22,430 nt of DNA, from positions 1 to 22,430 of IMG/VR virus record IMGVR_UViG_3300046690_000724; one strand, 5' to 3'. This document shows, piece after piece, positions 1-5,436 of this stretch (positions are counted from its first letter, which is position 1; every line of letters starts with the position of its first letter). Source of the stretch: a virus. The position numbers and the translations under genes are program-made. The notes below the pieces were generated by a model. That model was not told where the DNA came from, searched no databases, and saw only the letters and a program-made list of their open reading frames with translations.

Positions 1-37
1 CCCGAGTTTCCTTGGTTTCCTTGGAGGAAAGAGCCAT
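1..37 (-). CDS. Start of a gene cut by the window edge (N-terminus only)
   Basis: An ATG at 37-35 on the minus strand opens a frame reading MALSSKETKETR before the window ends. An AAAGGAACGCAAA stretch just upstream supplies a GGA ribosome-binding core at good spacing. It lies 12 nt beyond the stop of the preceding small membrane peptide, so it continues the same leftward operon. Too little is visible to name a product. By position, after portal and lysis genes, a virion protein such as a scaffold or capsid protein would fit, but this is only inference. Confidence 0.5.
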   Translation of the reverse strand, partial: MALSSKETKETR

Positions 38-49
38 TTTGCGTTCCTT

Positions 50-145
50 TCAACGGAAAATCAGCCAGAGGACGAACCAAATCGCCGTGGAAAAAGCCGT
101 AGCATAAAAAACGCCCCTCCAGAAGCCACCGTCAGGTCCGGGCAT
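50..145 (-). CDS. Small single-helix membrane peptide, possible holin-like
   Basis: This 31-residue frame starts MPGPDGGFWRG and continues into one hydrophobic segment (about residues 12-30, VFYATAFSTAIWFVLWLIF) ending in Arg. I chose the ATG at 145 because GGAG lies 9 nt upstream and because the longer frame to 256 only shadows the lipoprotein gene. It overlaps the 3' end of that gene by 14 nt, so translation may be coupled. It sits at the end of an endolysin / spanin-like / lipoprotein cluster, which makes a holin or other lysis role possible. No family is recognised; a one-helix protein this small could serve many roles. Confidence 0.5.
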   Translation of the reverse strand: MPGPDGGFWRGVFYATAFSTAIWFVLWLIFR

Positions 146-584
146 GGGGGCGGTCTCCGTTATTGCTGTCGGGAGGACCAGGTTTGTCGACACCGTCGAC
201 CCCGCCTGGCGGTTTCTCGCCGCCCATGTCCGGTGGGCCGGGCTTGTCGATGCCATCCGGCGGCTTGCCGCCTGTCGGCGGTGGCTCGGTGATTGGTGGT
301 TCCGGGGTCGGCGGCGTGACCCCGCCGCCTACCGGTGGAGGGTGGCCTCCATCCACAGGAGGAACAGCAGGCCCACCACCACCAGCCCCACCATCACCAC
401 CAGCAGCTGCTCCTTCACTGGCGCCTCCGCTCGATGCCTTCGAGGCGCTTGGTGGACGCTTGCACAGCTGCGAGGTGTTGACGCCACGTTCGCGTAAAAG
501 TCTGCACTGGTACTCGTCGAAGTCTGTTGGCCCGGTCGTCGTGCAGCCGGCGAGAAAAATGTAGGAAACGAAAAGCCATTTCAT
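132..584 (-). CDS. Proline/glycine-rich lipoprotein (candidate outer-membrane spanin)
   Basis: A 150-residue protein with a lipoprotein signal: MKWLFVSYIFLAGC puts a lipobox (LAGC) with Cys14 as the lipidated residue. After the lipobox comes a short cysteine-containing block (Q-C-R-L-L ... G-V-N-T ... C, about residues 26-41). The rest is a long Gly/Pro-rich low-complexity tail with two DKPGPPD repeats. Proline-rich small lipoproteins encoded next to a bitopic partner are typical of Rz1-type o-spanins, and the endolysin and a membrane-anchored protein lie just upstream. It is longer than classic Rz1. The ATG at 584 overlaps the stop of the preceding small gene (ATGA) and has AAGG upstream. 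The Cys block is shared with that preceding gene. Spanin function is inferred from position and form. Confidence 0.7.
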   Translation of the reverse strand: MKWLFVSYIFLAGCTTTGPTDFDEYQCRLLRERGVNTSQLCKRPPSASKASSGGASEGAAAGGDGGAGGGGPAVPPVDGGHPPPVGGGVTPPTPEPPITEPPPTGGKPPDGIDKPGPPDMGGEKPPGGVDGVDKPGPPDSNNGDRPHART

Positions 585-715
585 TTCTTACCTTGTTTCT
601 TCGGTGCCGGCGGACAGATGCCGGTCGTGTCAACGCCGGTCTGTTTCAGCACCCGGCACTGGTCCGCCGAGAATTTCGGCGTTTCCGCCCGGCTGGTCGA
701 CGCCAGCAGCATCAT
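581..715 (-). CDS. Small secreted Cys-motif protein nested at the 3' end of the spanin-like gene
   Basis: The frame ends MMLLASTSRAETPK..., then Q-C-R-V-L-K-Q-T-G-V-D-T-T-G-I-C and a Lys-rich tail; its TGA overlaps the ATG of the lipoprotein gene. Residues up to SRA look like an export signal with an Ala-x-Ala-like cleavage site. The Cys block matches the one in the downstream lipoprotein (QCRLLRERGVNTSQLC), so the two are probably paralogues. The start is uncertain. ATG at 715 leaves a short signal of only 10 residues. An in-frame ATT at 763 would give a better signal peptide and has AGGAGGAGGT 8 nt upstream, although that stretch also encodes Glu codons of the overlapping gene. The gene overlaps 630-1100 in another frame, as Rz1 overlaps Rz. 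Confidence 0.55.
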   Translation of the reverse strand: MMLLASTSRAETPKFSADQCRVLKQTGVDTTGICPPAPKKQGKK

Positions 716-1100
716 GGCCGCGAGACAGCATGGAATCGGCGATAAGCTTGAGCGATTGACAATAGCTCTCGACCTCCTCCTCGTTCGGGTCGTGGTCGAG
801 CAGGACATTAACATACCAGCGGTCGGCGCCGGTAAACGAGAAGCCAGAGGAGATGCCCCACAGATCGGGGCCGCCGCGCGCCTTGACGTGGCGTAGCGTA
901 CAGCCGCTCTTCGAATCATGCTCCTCGTAGGTGGACAGGATACGGTCGAGCAGCTTTTCGTCGCCGAGGGCGCGGTAGACGACGTAGACCGGCACCGCGA
1001 TGACTGCCAGCAGCGCGATGATCATGACGTTGGACAGGGTTAGCGACGAGACAACCTTTGCCGCGCGTTCGAGTTTGCCGGGTTCAGGTTGCTCGGACAC
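630..1100 (-). CDS. Bitopic membrane protein of the lysis cassette (inner-membrane spanin-like)
   Basis: A 156-residue protein starting at GTG (1100), which overlaps the end of the endolysin gene by 17 nt; AGGG lies just upstream. Residues about 21-46 (LTLSNVMIIALLAVIAVPVY and beyond) form a single membrane helix. The remainder is a polar, probably periplasmic domain containing a YEEHDSKSGC segment, a hydrophobic stretch around WGISSGFSFTGADRWYVNV, and an acidic EEEVES run. One N-terminal anchor, a soluble tail and a position directly after an endolysin fit an i-spanin or holin-like role. The C-terminal ~30 codons are shared, in another frame, with a small secreted-protein gene. I do not recognise a specific family, so the lysis role is positional inference. 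Confidence 0.65.
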   Translation of the reverse strand: MSEQPEPGKLERAAKVVSSLTLSNVMIIALLAVIAVPVYVVYRALGDEKLLDRILSTYEEHDSKSGCTLRHVKARGGPDLWGISSGFSFTGADRWYVNVLLDHDPNEEEVESYCQSLKLIADSMLSRGHDAAGVDQPGGNAEILGGPVPGAETDRR

Positions 1101-1668
1101 GGCCCTGCGCTTGGTTCAGCGCTTCGAGGAAGACGTCGTGGTAGGACGCGATCAGTTCGTCCTTGTCGTGGCCGTTGATGATGGTTCTTGCGCCGATGGG
1201 ATCGTCGTCGTCTTCGTTGAAGAAATCGCCGAGCTTTGCGCCGGTGAACCAGCCTTCAGCCATCCCCCTGAACATGATGCGGGCGGCGATAAGGCTATCT
1301 CGGGCCATCTCAGGATGAGCAATGAGGTCTCTGTCGTCGATAAGACCAAGTGCTGCGGATGCCTTGTCATAGTTGTAATCGTGGGTGAGCTGGACGAAGC
1401 CGCGCCCGATATAGGGGTAGTACTCTTTTCCCTTGAGGTACTCGTCGGAGCCGGCTTCGATGGTTGGCCACATTTTGTAGGCGCACTCATGGTATGTCGT
1501 CGCAAGCATGTACGCCAGCCACCTGACGTCGGTCATCGGGGTGCCGCCAGCCTGATATTCCCAGACGGCAAGAATCACATTTTGACCGTCAACCTGCTGC
1601 TGACTTAATGCCCCACCGAACAGGGCGGGGCGCACGTAGTCGAAGTAGGTGTCGCGGTCGAAACGCAT
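1084..1668 (-). CDS. Endolysin, GH19 chitinase/lysozyme-like
   Basis: A 194-residue protein with hallmarks of glycoside hydrolase family 19-type phage endolysins. A helix WLAYMLATTYHECAYKMWP carries the likely catalytic Glu61 in the HE pair, followed by the GRGFVQLTHDYNY block at about 89-100, which lines the substrate cleft. It would cleave the glycan strands of peptidoglycan at the end of infection. No signal peptide or membrane segment is visible, so it probably needs a holin to reach the wall. The ATG at 1668 overlaps the stop of the preceding gene and has GGAGG upstream. Its position between small structural-region genes and a spanin-like gene supports the lysis assignment. Confidence 0.88.
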   Translation of the reverse strand: MRFDRDTYFDYVRPALFGGALSQQQVDGQNVILAVWEYQAGGTPMTDVRWLAYMLATTYHECAYKMWPTIEAGSDEYLKGKEYYPYIGRGFVQLTHDYNYDKASAALGLIDDRDLIAHPEMARDSLIAARIMFRGMAEGWFTGAKLGDFFNEDDDDPIGARTIINGHDKDELIASYHDVFLEALNQAQGRVRAT

Positions 1669-1892
1669 CAGCCCGGTCCCTCCAGCATTTCGTCGAGAAT
1701 CATCAGTTGCAGCACTTCAGCGAGGCGTATCCGGTACGACGCCGTCATTGCGCGACCGTGTTCGTCCGCGCCGAGGGCATCGGGATTGCTGATCATGTCC
1801 TTGAAATAGGCCGAACATGCCACACGGATCGCCATGGCCTGGCCCCCGCTTAGGGTTTTGCCGTTGATCTCGATTGCAGGTTCGTCATTCAT
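1668..1892 (-). CDS. Conserved-looking 74-residue protein of unknown function
   Basis: The protein begins MNDEPAIEINGKTLSGGQAM and is acidic and mostly helical in appearance, without membrane segments or recognisable motifs. Its stop overlaps the endolysin ATG and its own ATG (1892) overlaps the stop of the preceding gene, so it is embedded in a translationally coupled operon. It has a clean, unbroken frame with normal GC-rich codon use. Function is unknown; proximity to the endolysin does not by itself make it a lysis protein. Confidence 0.7.
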   Translation of the reverse strand: MNDEPAIEINGKTLSGGQAMAIRVACSAYFKDMISNPDALGADEHGRAMTASYRIRLAEVLQLMILDEMLEGPG

Positions 1893-2074
1893 CTCACTTC
1901 CCCGATGGTGGATTTGTGCTGGCCCCAGCCCAGCTGGGAAGGCAGCGCACCCTGGCCCTTGCGGTTGTGCAGGCCCTGCTCGTAGGAGGCCTGGTGCAGG
2001 TCATGGGCCAGCTTGCGCGCCTTGCCGGTGACGCCGCCGCGCCGGTTGGCCAGACGGCCCTTGAACTTGCTCAT
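1889..2074 (-). CDS. Small basic protein of unknown function
   Basis: A 61-residue, Arg/Lys/Gly-rich protein (MSKFKGRLANRRGGVTGKAR...) with a Gln/His-containing second half. No cysteine pairs, membrane segments or known domain can be seen. The basic N-terminus would suit nucleic-acid or virion-interior binding, but this is speculation. ATG at 2074 overlaps the stop of the upstream gene, and its own stop overlaps the next ATG at 1892. The tight packing in the operon is the main support for a real gene. Confidence 0.6.
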   Translation of the reverse strand: MSKFKGRLANRRGGVTGKARKLAHDLHQASYEQGLHNRKGQGALPSQLGWGQHKSTIGEVR

Positions 2075-2370
2075 CGCCCCGCCTCCTCGAGGCGGGTCAG
2101 GACAGCGCGGACCATCGGCAACACCGCGTCCGTGAGTTCCTTGTCGCCGTTGCAGACGCCGACATAGGCCGTAAGTTTCCGCTCTGCCCGCCGCAACGCT
2201 TGCCGTAGCCGCTCGTTCTCCGCCTCGGCTTTAGCAAACTGCACTTCCATGTCGTGGCGGGCAACGTCATAAGCCAGTTCATAGGCATCCTTGAGTTGAG
2301 CCTCAAGGTCGGCGATGCGGGCCAACAAGCGCCCGACTTCGGTGATGCGCGGATGCTCGATGGTGTTCAT
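2071..2370 (-). CDS. Coiled-coil protein of unknown function
   Basis: A 99-residue protein whose central part (about residues 12-66) is a heptad-like helix: RLLARIADLEAQLKDAYELA, then EAENERLRQALRRAERKL. This is followed by a short C-terminal helix ending EEAGR. It is probably cytoplasmic and oligomeric. Both ends overlap neighbours by 4 nt (ATGA at 2370 and 2074), so it belongs to the portal-to-endolysin operon. No specific family is recognised. Confidence 0.7.
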   Translation of the reverse strand: MNTIEHPRITEVGRLLARIADLEAQLKDAYELAYDVARHDMEVQFAKAEAENERLRQALRRAERKLTAYVGVCNGDKELTDAVLPMVRAVLTRLEEAGR

Positions 2371-2594
2371 GGGTAGGAGTCCCCGTCATAGGTATCGTTG
2401 AGGCCATTCTGCGCTTCGATGCCTTCACGGGCGAAGCCTTTGAATGGTCGCAGTTCGCGACGACCCATTTCCTTAATGAGAACGGAGTGGAACTCCTGCG
2501 CTCGCTTCAGATCACGGAACTGGACCTTGACGTAAGGGTCGCCATCGCCGACCACGCAGAGCATGAAAGCATCCGAAAAATCGTTTAAGTTCAT
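2367..2594 (-). CDS. Unknown 75-residue protein
   Basis: The frame can be extended to 2642, but I place the start at the ATG at 2594 (MNLNDFSDAFML...). It lies one nucleotide beyond the stop of the upstream gene and follows a GGGGAACTGAG stretch. The 16 extra upstream residues only shadow the neighbouring gene. The sequence FMLCVVGDGDPYVKVQFRDL suggests a small alpha/beta fold with a strand-helix-strand order. No catalytic motif is visible. It is co-transcribed with flanking small genes and overlaps the next ATG by 4 nt. Confidence 0.65.
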   Translation of the reverse strand: MNLNDFSDAFMLCVVGDGDPYVKVQFRDLKRAQEFHSVLIKEMGRRELRPFKGFAREGIEAQNGLNDTYDGDSYP

Positions 2595-2595
2595 C

Positions 2596-2883
2596 TCAGT
2601 TCCCCGATGGCGGGTAGAGCGGGGTGACAACGCCATGCTCATTCAGTTGCGGCGGCAGAGGATGTCCAGAAGCTGCCGCAGCATTTGCCGTAGCCAACTG
2701 GGTCGTAAGCCTTTGCGCCCGGTAGGTGTGGTAATTGGGCTGGGGATATTCATCCTCTTCGTCCAGTTCGTAGCTCAGGAACGACTGAAGCTGCTGGATC
2801 AGGGTCGGCGGTGGTGGCTGGCTTTGGCTGAAGGCGGCGACGGTGCCAGCGAGCAGGATAGCGATGACGACGATCCAATTCAT
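2596..2883 (-). CDS. Small exported protein with N-terminal signal
   Basis: A 95-residue protein starting MNWIVVIAILLAGTVAAFSQ, a hydrophobic signal sequence or membrane anchor with a plausible cleavage after residue ~17-20. A short proline run (SQPPPPT) and a polar acidic region (ELDEEDEYPQ) follow. The ATG at 2883 is preceded by GGAACGGATAAA and overlaps the stop of the upstream frame (ATGA). A longer frame to 3192 exists but is Arg/Pro-rich shadow sequence opposite the portal gene end. It would act in the periplasm or membrane. With a separate lysis cluster downstream, a lysis accessory role is possible but unproven. Confidence 0.65.
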   Translation of the reverse strand: MNWIVVIAILLAGTVAAFSQSQPPPPTLIQQLQSFLSYELDEEDEYPQPNYHTYRAQRLTTQLATANAAAASGHPLPPQLNEHGVVTPLYPPSGN

Positions 2884-3113
2884 TTTATCCGTTCCCAAAT
2901 GCGTTCGACGAGATATTCGATGCGGCGGAGGCGATCTAGCAGCCAGGCATTGGCTTCTTGGGTGGGAAGCCCGTCTTGGCTGCCGGCATGGGGGCTTTCG
3001 TCCCACCGAACGGGGCCGTGGTGGTCGCTTTGCTGAATGGCTTCGACGGCGGTTTCTTGACGGCTTTCTTGGGCTTGGTCTTGAACGGCATGGTCGTCTC
3101 TCCTCTGGGTCAT
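2880..3113 (-). CDS. Possible 77-residue protein overlapping a smaller basic gene
   Basis: This frame opens with an ATG at 3113 that overlaps the portal stop (ATGA), and its TGA overlaps the ATG at 2883. Both ends therefore look like a real operon member. Its last ~25 residues (NAWLLDRLRRIEYLVERIWE and beyond) form a convincing amphipathic helix. The first ~59 residues, however, are read from DNA that also encodes the basic 51-residue protein at 2936-3091 in another frame, and look composition-poor. Either both frames are used, or the C-terminal helix is reached by an internal start or a frameshift. Ribosome-binding signals for the 3113 start are weak and would depend on coupling to the portal gene. 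Confidence 0.45.
   Translation of the reverse strand: MTQRRDDHAVQDQAQESRQETAVEAIQQSDHHGPVRWDESPHAGSQDGLPTQEANAWLLDRLRRIEYLVERIWERIK
2936..3091 (-). CDS. Lys/Pro-rich basic 51-residue protein
   Basis: Reading from the ATG at 3091, the product is MPFKTKPKKAVKKPPSKPFS followed by a Thr/Ala/Gly/Pro-rich stretch and a basic end, KKPMPGC. The start is strongly supported by AGGAGAGACGACC directly before ATG, a variant of the GGAGTAACGACC block used by many early genes here. The strongly cationic, disordered sequence would suit DNA or virion-interior binding, but no family is recognised. It lies wholly inside the longer overlapping frame 2880-3113. Confidence 0.6.
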   Translation of the reverse strand: MPFKTKPKKAVKKPPSKPFSKATTTAPFGGTKAPMPAAKTGFPPKKPMPGC

Positions 3114-5434
3114 TGCATCGGCAGCCCTGGCGGCGGCGCTCCGGCGCCATTCGGCAGCGGCGGCCCGCCCGGCGGGATAGTAAGAGGGGCACCGGGCGGA
3201 CCGGCTCCAGCGCCGGGGGGTGGCCCGGGCGGAGGCGGTGGCTGCATGGCCTGCATCTTGGCCAGCGCCTGTATCTGCTCCTGGAAGTCGTCGATCAGTT
3301 CGACGACGCCCCTGGAGTTCTTGAGCGGATGCAGCATCATCTTCATCAGTTCGAGCGAGAACTGCGCCACCATGGGCGGCGGCAGGATGCCGGCCTGGAG
3401 AAGGCCGGCGGCGCCCTGCATGATGCCCTGCATGGCCATCATCATCTTGCCATTGGCTTCCTGCTCGCCCTGCTCGTCGATGGCGACGGTCGAGTCGGTC
3501 TCGACGTCGATGGAGCAGGTCCTCTGGAAGTCGTCCCTAAGGATGGCCTCGACCGCCGGCGTGACCTCCTCGCCGGTCATCCGCGTCAGGGTGGAGGCAT
3601 CGAAGTTCTTGGCGATGATTTCGGCCTTCATGCGCAGAAGCTCGCGGGCGAAATTCGAGCAGACGCGCTTCTGCTCGGCGAGGCGGTTGGTGCCCATCGT
3701 GCCCTTGATGCGCTGCGCGGTGGCGGTCTCATAAGGGTTGGTCGCGCCCCTCATGATATCGCCGATGCCCATCACCTCGTAGATGGTCTGCTTGATCTGG
3801 TCGCGGGCGAGGTAAAGCTCCTTGAGCGCGTTGACCCACTCGATGATCGGCACCAGCCAGATGTGATTGGCCAGCCCGCCGTTGATGAGGTCGACGCCGG
3901 CCACGGGGAGCATCTTGCCGTCCTCGGCGGTCAGGATGGCGGCGATATCGCGGTTCGAGGCGTTGTAGCCGCCCCTGACCTTGATCTTGTCGGTGAGGCG
4001 CGAAATCTGCCGGGAGGTCTCGTCGAGATCGGCGGCGAGGTGGCGGTAGAGGTCGTAGTAGGGCCTGGGAAGCATCGAGTCGGTGGTGGTGACGGCCAGC
4101 AGCGGCTTGGGGACAGGGAAGAAGTTGGAAAGGCCGAGGCTGTCGGGGTCGACGCGCAGCACGAGGCCGTCGACCTCGCGAATGAACCAGATGACGTTGG
4201 TCTTGGTGCGGTTCCAGATTTCCCAGACCATCGCCTTCTTGATGACGTCGCCGAGCTTGTTGGCGGTCTTCATCGGGCTGCCGCCGCCGACCACCGACTT
4301 GGCGGCGCTCTCGTCGGTCCACTTCAGCACGTCCTGCAGTTTGTTGGCGGCCTTGAGGGTTTGCAGCTGCTGGCTGTCCTCGAACTCGGCCAATAGGGAC
4401 TTCTCGTCGAACAAATGGCGGAAGGCGACCCAGGAGCCGTCGGTGAACTGGCGGACGGGATCGTAGAGGATGTCCTCCCAGTAGACGTATTCGTCGCTGA
4501 CGGTCTCCCAGATTTTGACGTCCTCGGTCAGCGGAGCCTCACCCGGCGCGGGAGGAGGGCTGCCGGGGAGGCTCAGGTTCCCGCCCATGACGGGGTCGGC
4601 AACGGGCTGGCTTTGCAGTTGCGGATACCAGCGGACGCGGCAGGTGCCCCTGCCGGGCAGCAGCATGTCCTTGACGGCGGCCTTGATCGCCTCGTGGCTG
4701 GTGGTGTCGTCGACGACGATGCCGAGCGCCTTCTCCATGACGGCGGCGGCGGTCTCGACATCCTTCTGGTCCGGCATCCCCGGCGGCGGCGGCGCCGGCA
4801 TCATCGCCGGCATCGCCGGGGGAGGCGGTTCCTCGGGGGGAGGCGGCGGCGTTGGTGGCGGCGGTGCTTGGACTGGCGGCTGCGGCGGATGCAGGCCCTG
4901 GATGTTGATGTCGACGCCGAGATTGGGGCTGGGCGGGGTGGGTGGCAGTGGCGCCGGTGGCGGTGCCTGAGGTGCCGCCATCGGCGGTCCACCCGGCATC
5001 CCCGGCCCTGGCGGGGGAGCCATCATTGGCGGGGCCGGGGGCAGAGGGGGAGGTTGCGGAACCGGGGTGGTCTTCTTGATGAAACGGGAGCGGACGACGG
5101 GGTCCGGCGGGTTGGCGTAGATGTTGGGCAACATCACTTCGGTGTTGGAGAAAAGGATATTGAAGACGATGTCGTTGACGTTGCGCTTCTTGTTGAGCGC
5201 GGTGTAGGTGCCGTCGTTGCGGTAGATGCGGATGATCTCGCGCCCGCGCTGGCGCCAGTCCTGTTCGGCGCGCTCGGCGTCGGCGAGGCAGCGTTCCCAA
5301 TATTGGGCGTCGATCTCGTCGGTGGGGTCGGTTGGGGGTTCCTCGGGGTTGACCGGCGGCGTGTCGGCCTTGCCGGCCTCGGCGCTAATGGTGCCGGCGA
5401 CTTTGGGGGTGTCGTCGAAGAACTTTGTCGCCAT
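3110..5434 (-). CDS. Portal protein with an internal polyproline insertion
   Basis: A 774-residue protein encoded directly after the large terminase, the usual place for a portal. The core contains typical portal-like helical blocks: YWERCLADAERAEQDWRQRG near the N-terminus, FNILFSNTEVMLPNIYANPP, and late in the protein IKQTIYEVMGIGDIMRGATN followed by the TATAQRIKGTMGTNRLAEQK helix. Portals form the dodecameric ring through which DNA enters and leaves the capsid. Residues about 123-225 are an unusual Pro/Met/Gly-rich insertion, and the last ~45 residues are another Pro/Gly-rich tail. Both are likely disordered. The ATG at 5434 lies 2 nt past the terminase stop. Assignment rests on context plus these blocks; the low-complexity insertion is atypical. 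Confidence 0.85.
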   Translation of the reverse strand: MATKFFDDTPKVAGTISAEAGKADTPPVNPEEPPTDPTDEIDAQYWERCLADAERAEQDWRQRGREIIRIYRNDGTYTALNKKRNVNDIVFNILFSNTEVMLPNIYANPPDPVVRSRFIKKTTPVPQPPPLPPAPPMMAPPPGPGMPGGPPMAAPQAPPPAPLPPTPPSPNLGVDINIQGLHPPQPPVQAPPPPTPPPPPEEPPPPAMPAMMPAPPPPGMPDQKDVETAAAVMEKALGIVVDDTTSHEAIKAAVKDMLLPGRGTCRVRWYPQLQSQPVADPVMGGNLSLPGSPPPAPGEAPLTEDVKIWETVSDEYVYWEDILYDPVRQFTDGSWVAFRHLFDEKSLLAEFEDSQQLQTLKAANKLQDVLKWTDESAAKSVVGGGSPMKTANKLGDVIKKAMVWEIWNRTKTNVIWFIREVDGLVLRVDPDSLGLSNFFPVPKPLLAVTTTDSMLPRPYYDLYRHLAADLDETSRQISRLTDKIKVRGGYNASNRDIAAILTAEDGKMLPVAGVDLINGGLANHIWLVPIIEWVNALKELYLARDQIKQTIYEVMGIGDIMRGATNPYETATAQRIKGTMGTNRLAEQKRVCSNFARELLRMKAEIIAKNFDASTLTRMTGEEVTPAVEAILRDDFQRTCSIDVETDSTVAIDEQGEQEANGKMMMAMQGIMQGAAGLLQAGILPPPMVAQFSLELMKMMLHPLKNSRGVVELIDDFQEQIQALAKMQAMQPPPPPGPPPGAGAGPPGAPLTIPPGGPPLPNGAGAPPPGLPMQ

Positions 5435-5436
5435 GG

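Noticed and set aside
2843-4396. Long plus-strand open frame opposite the portal gene
   Set aside because: It lies antisense to a recognisable portal gene and its product is a composition artefact of the opposite GC-rich codons (His/Asp/Gly/Leu-rich) with no motifs or ribosome site.
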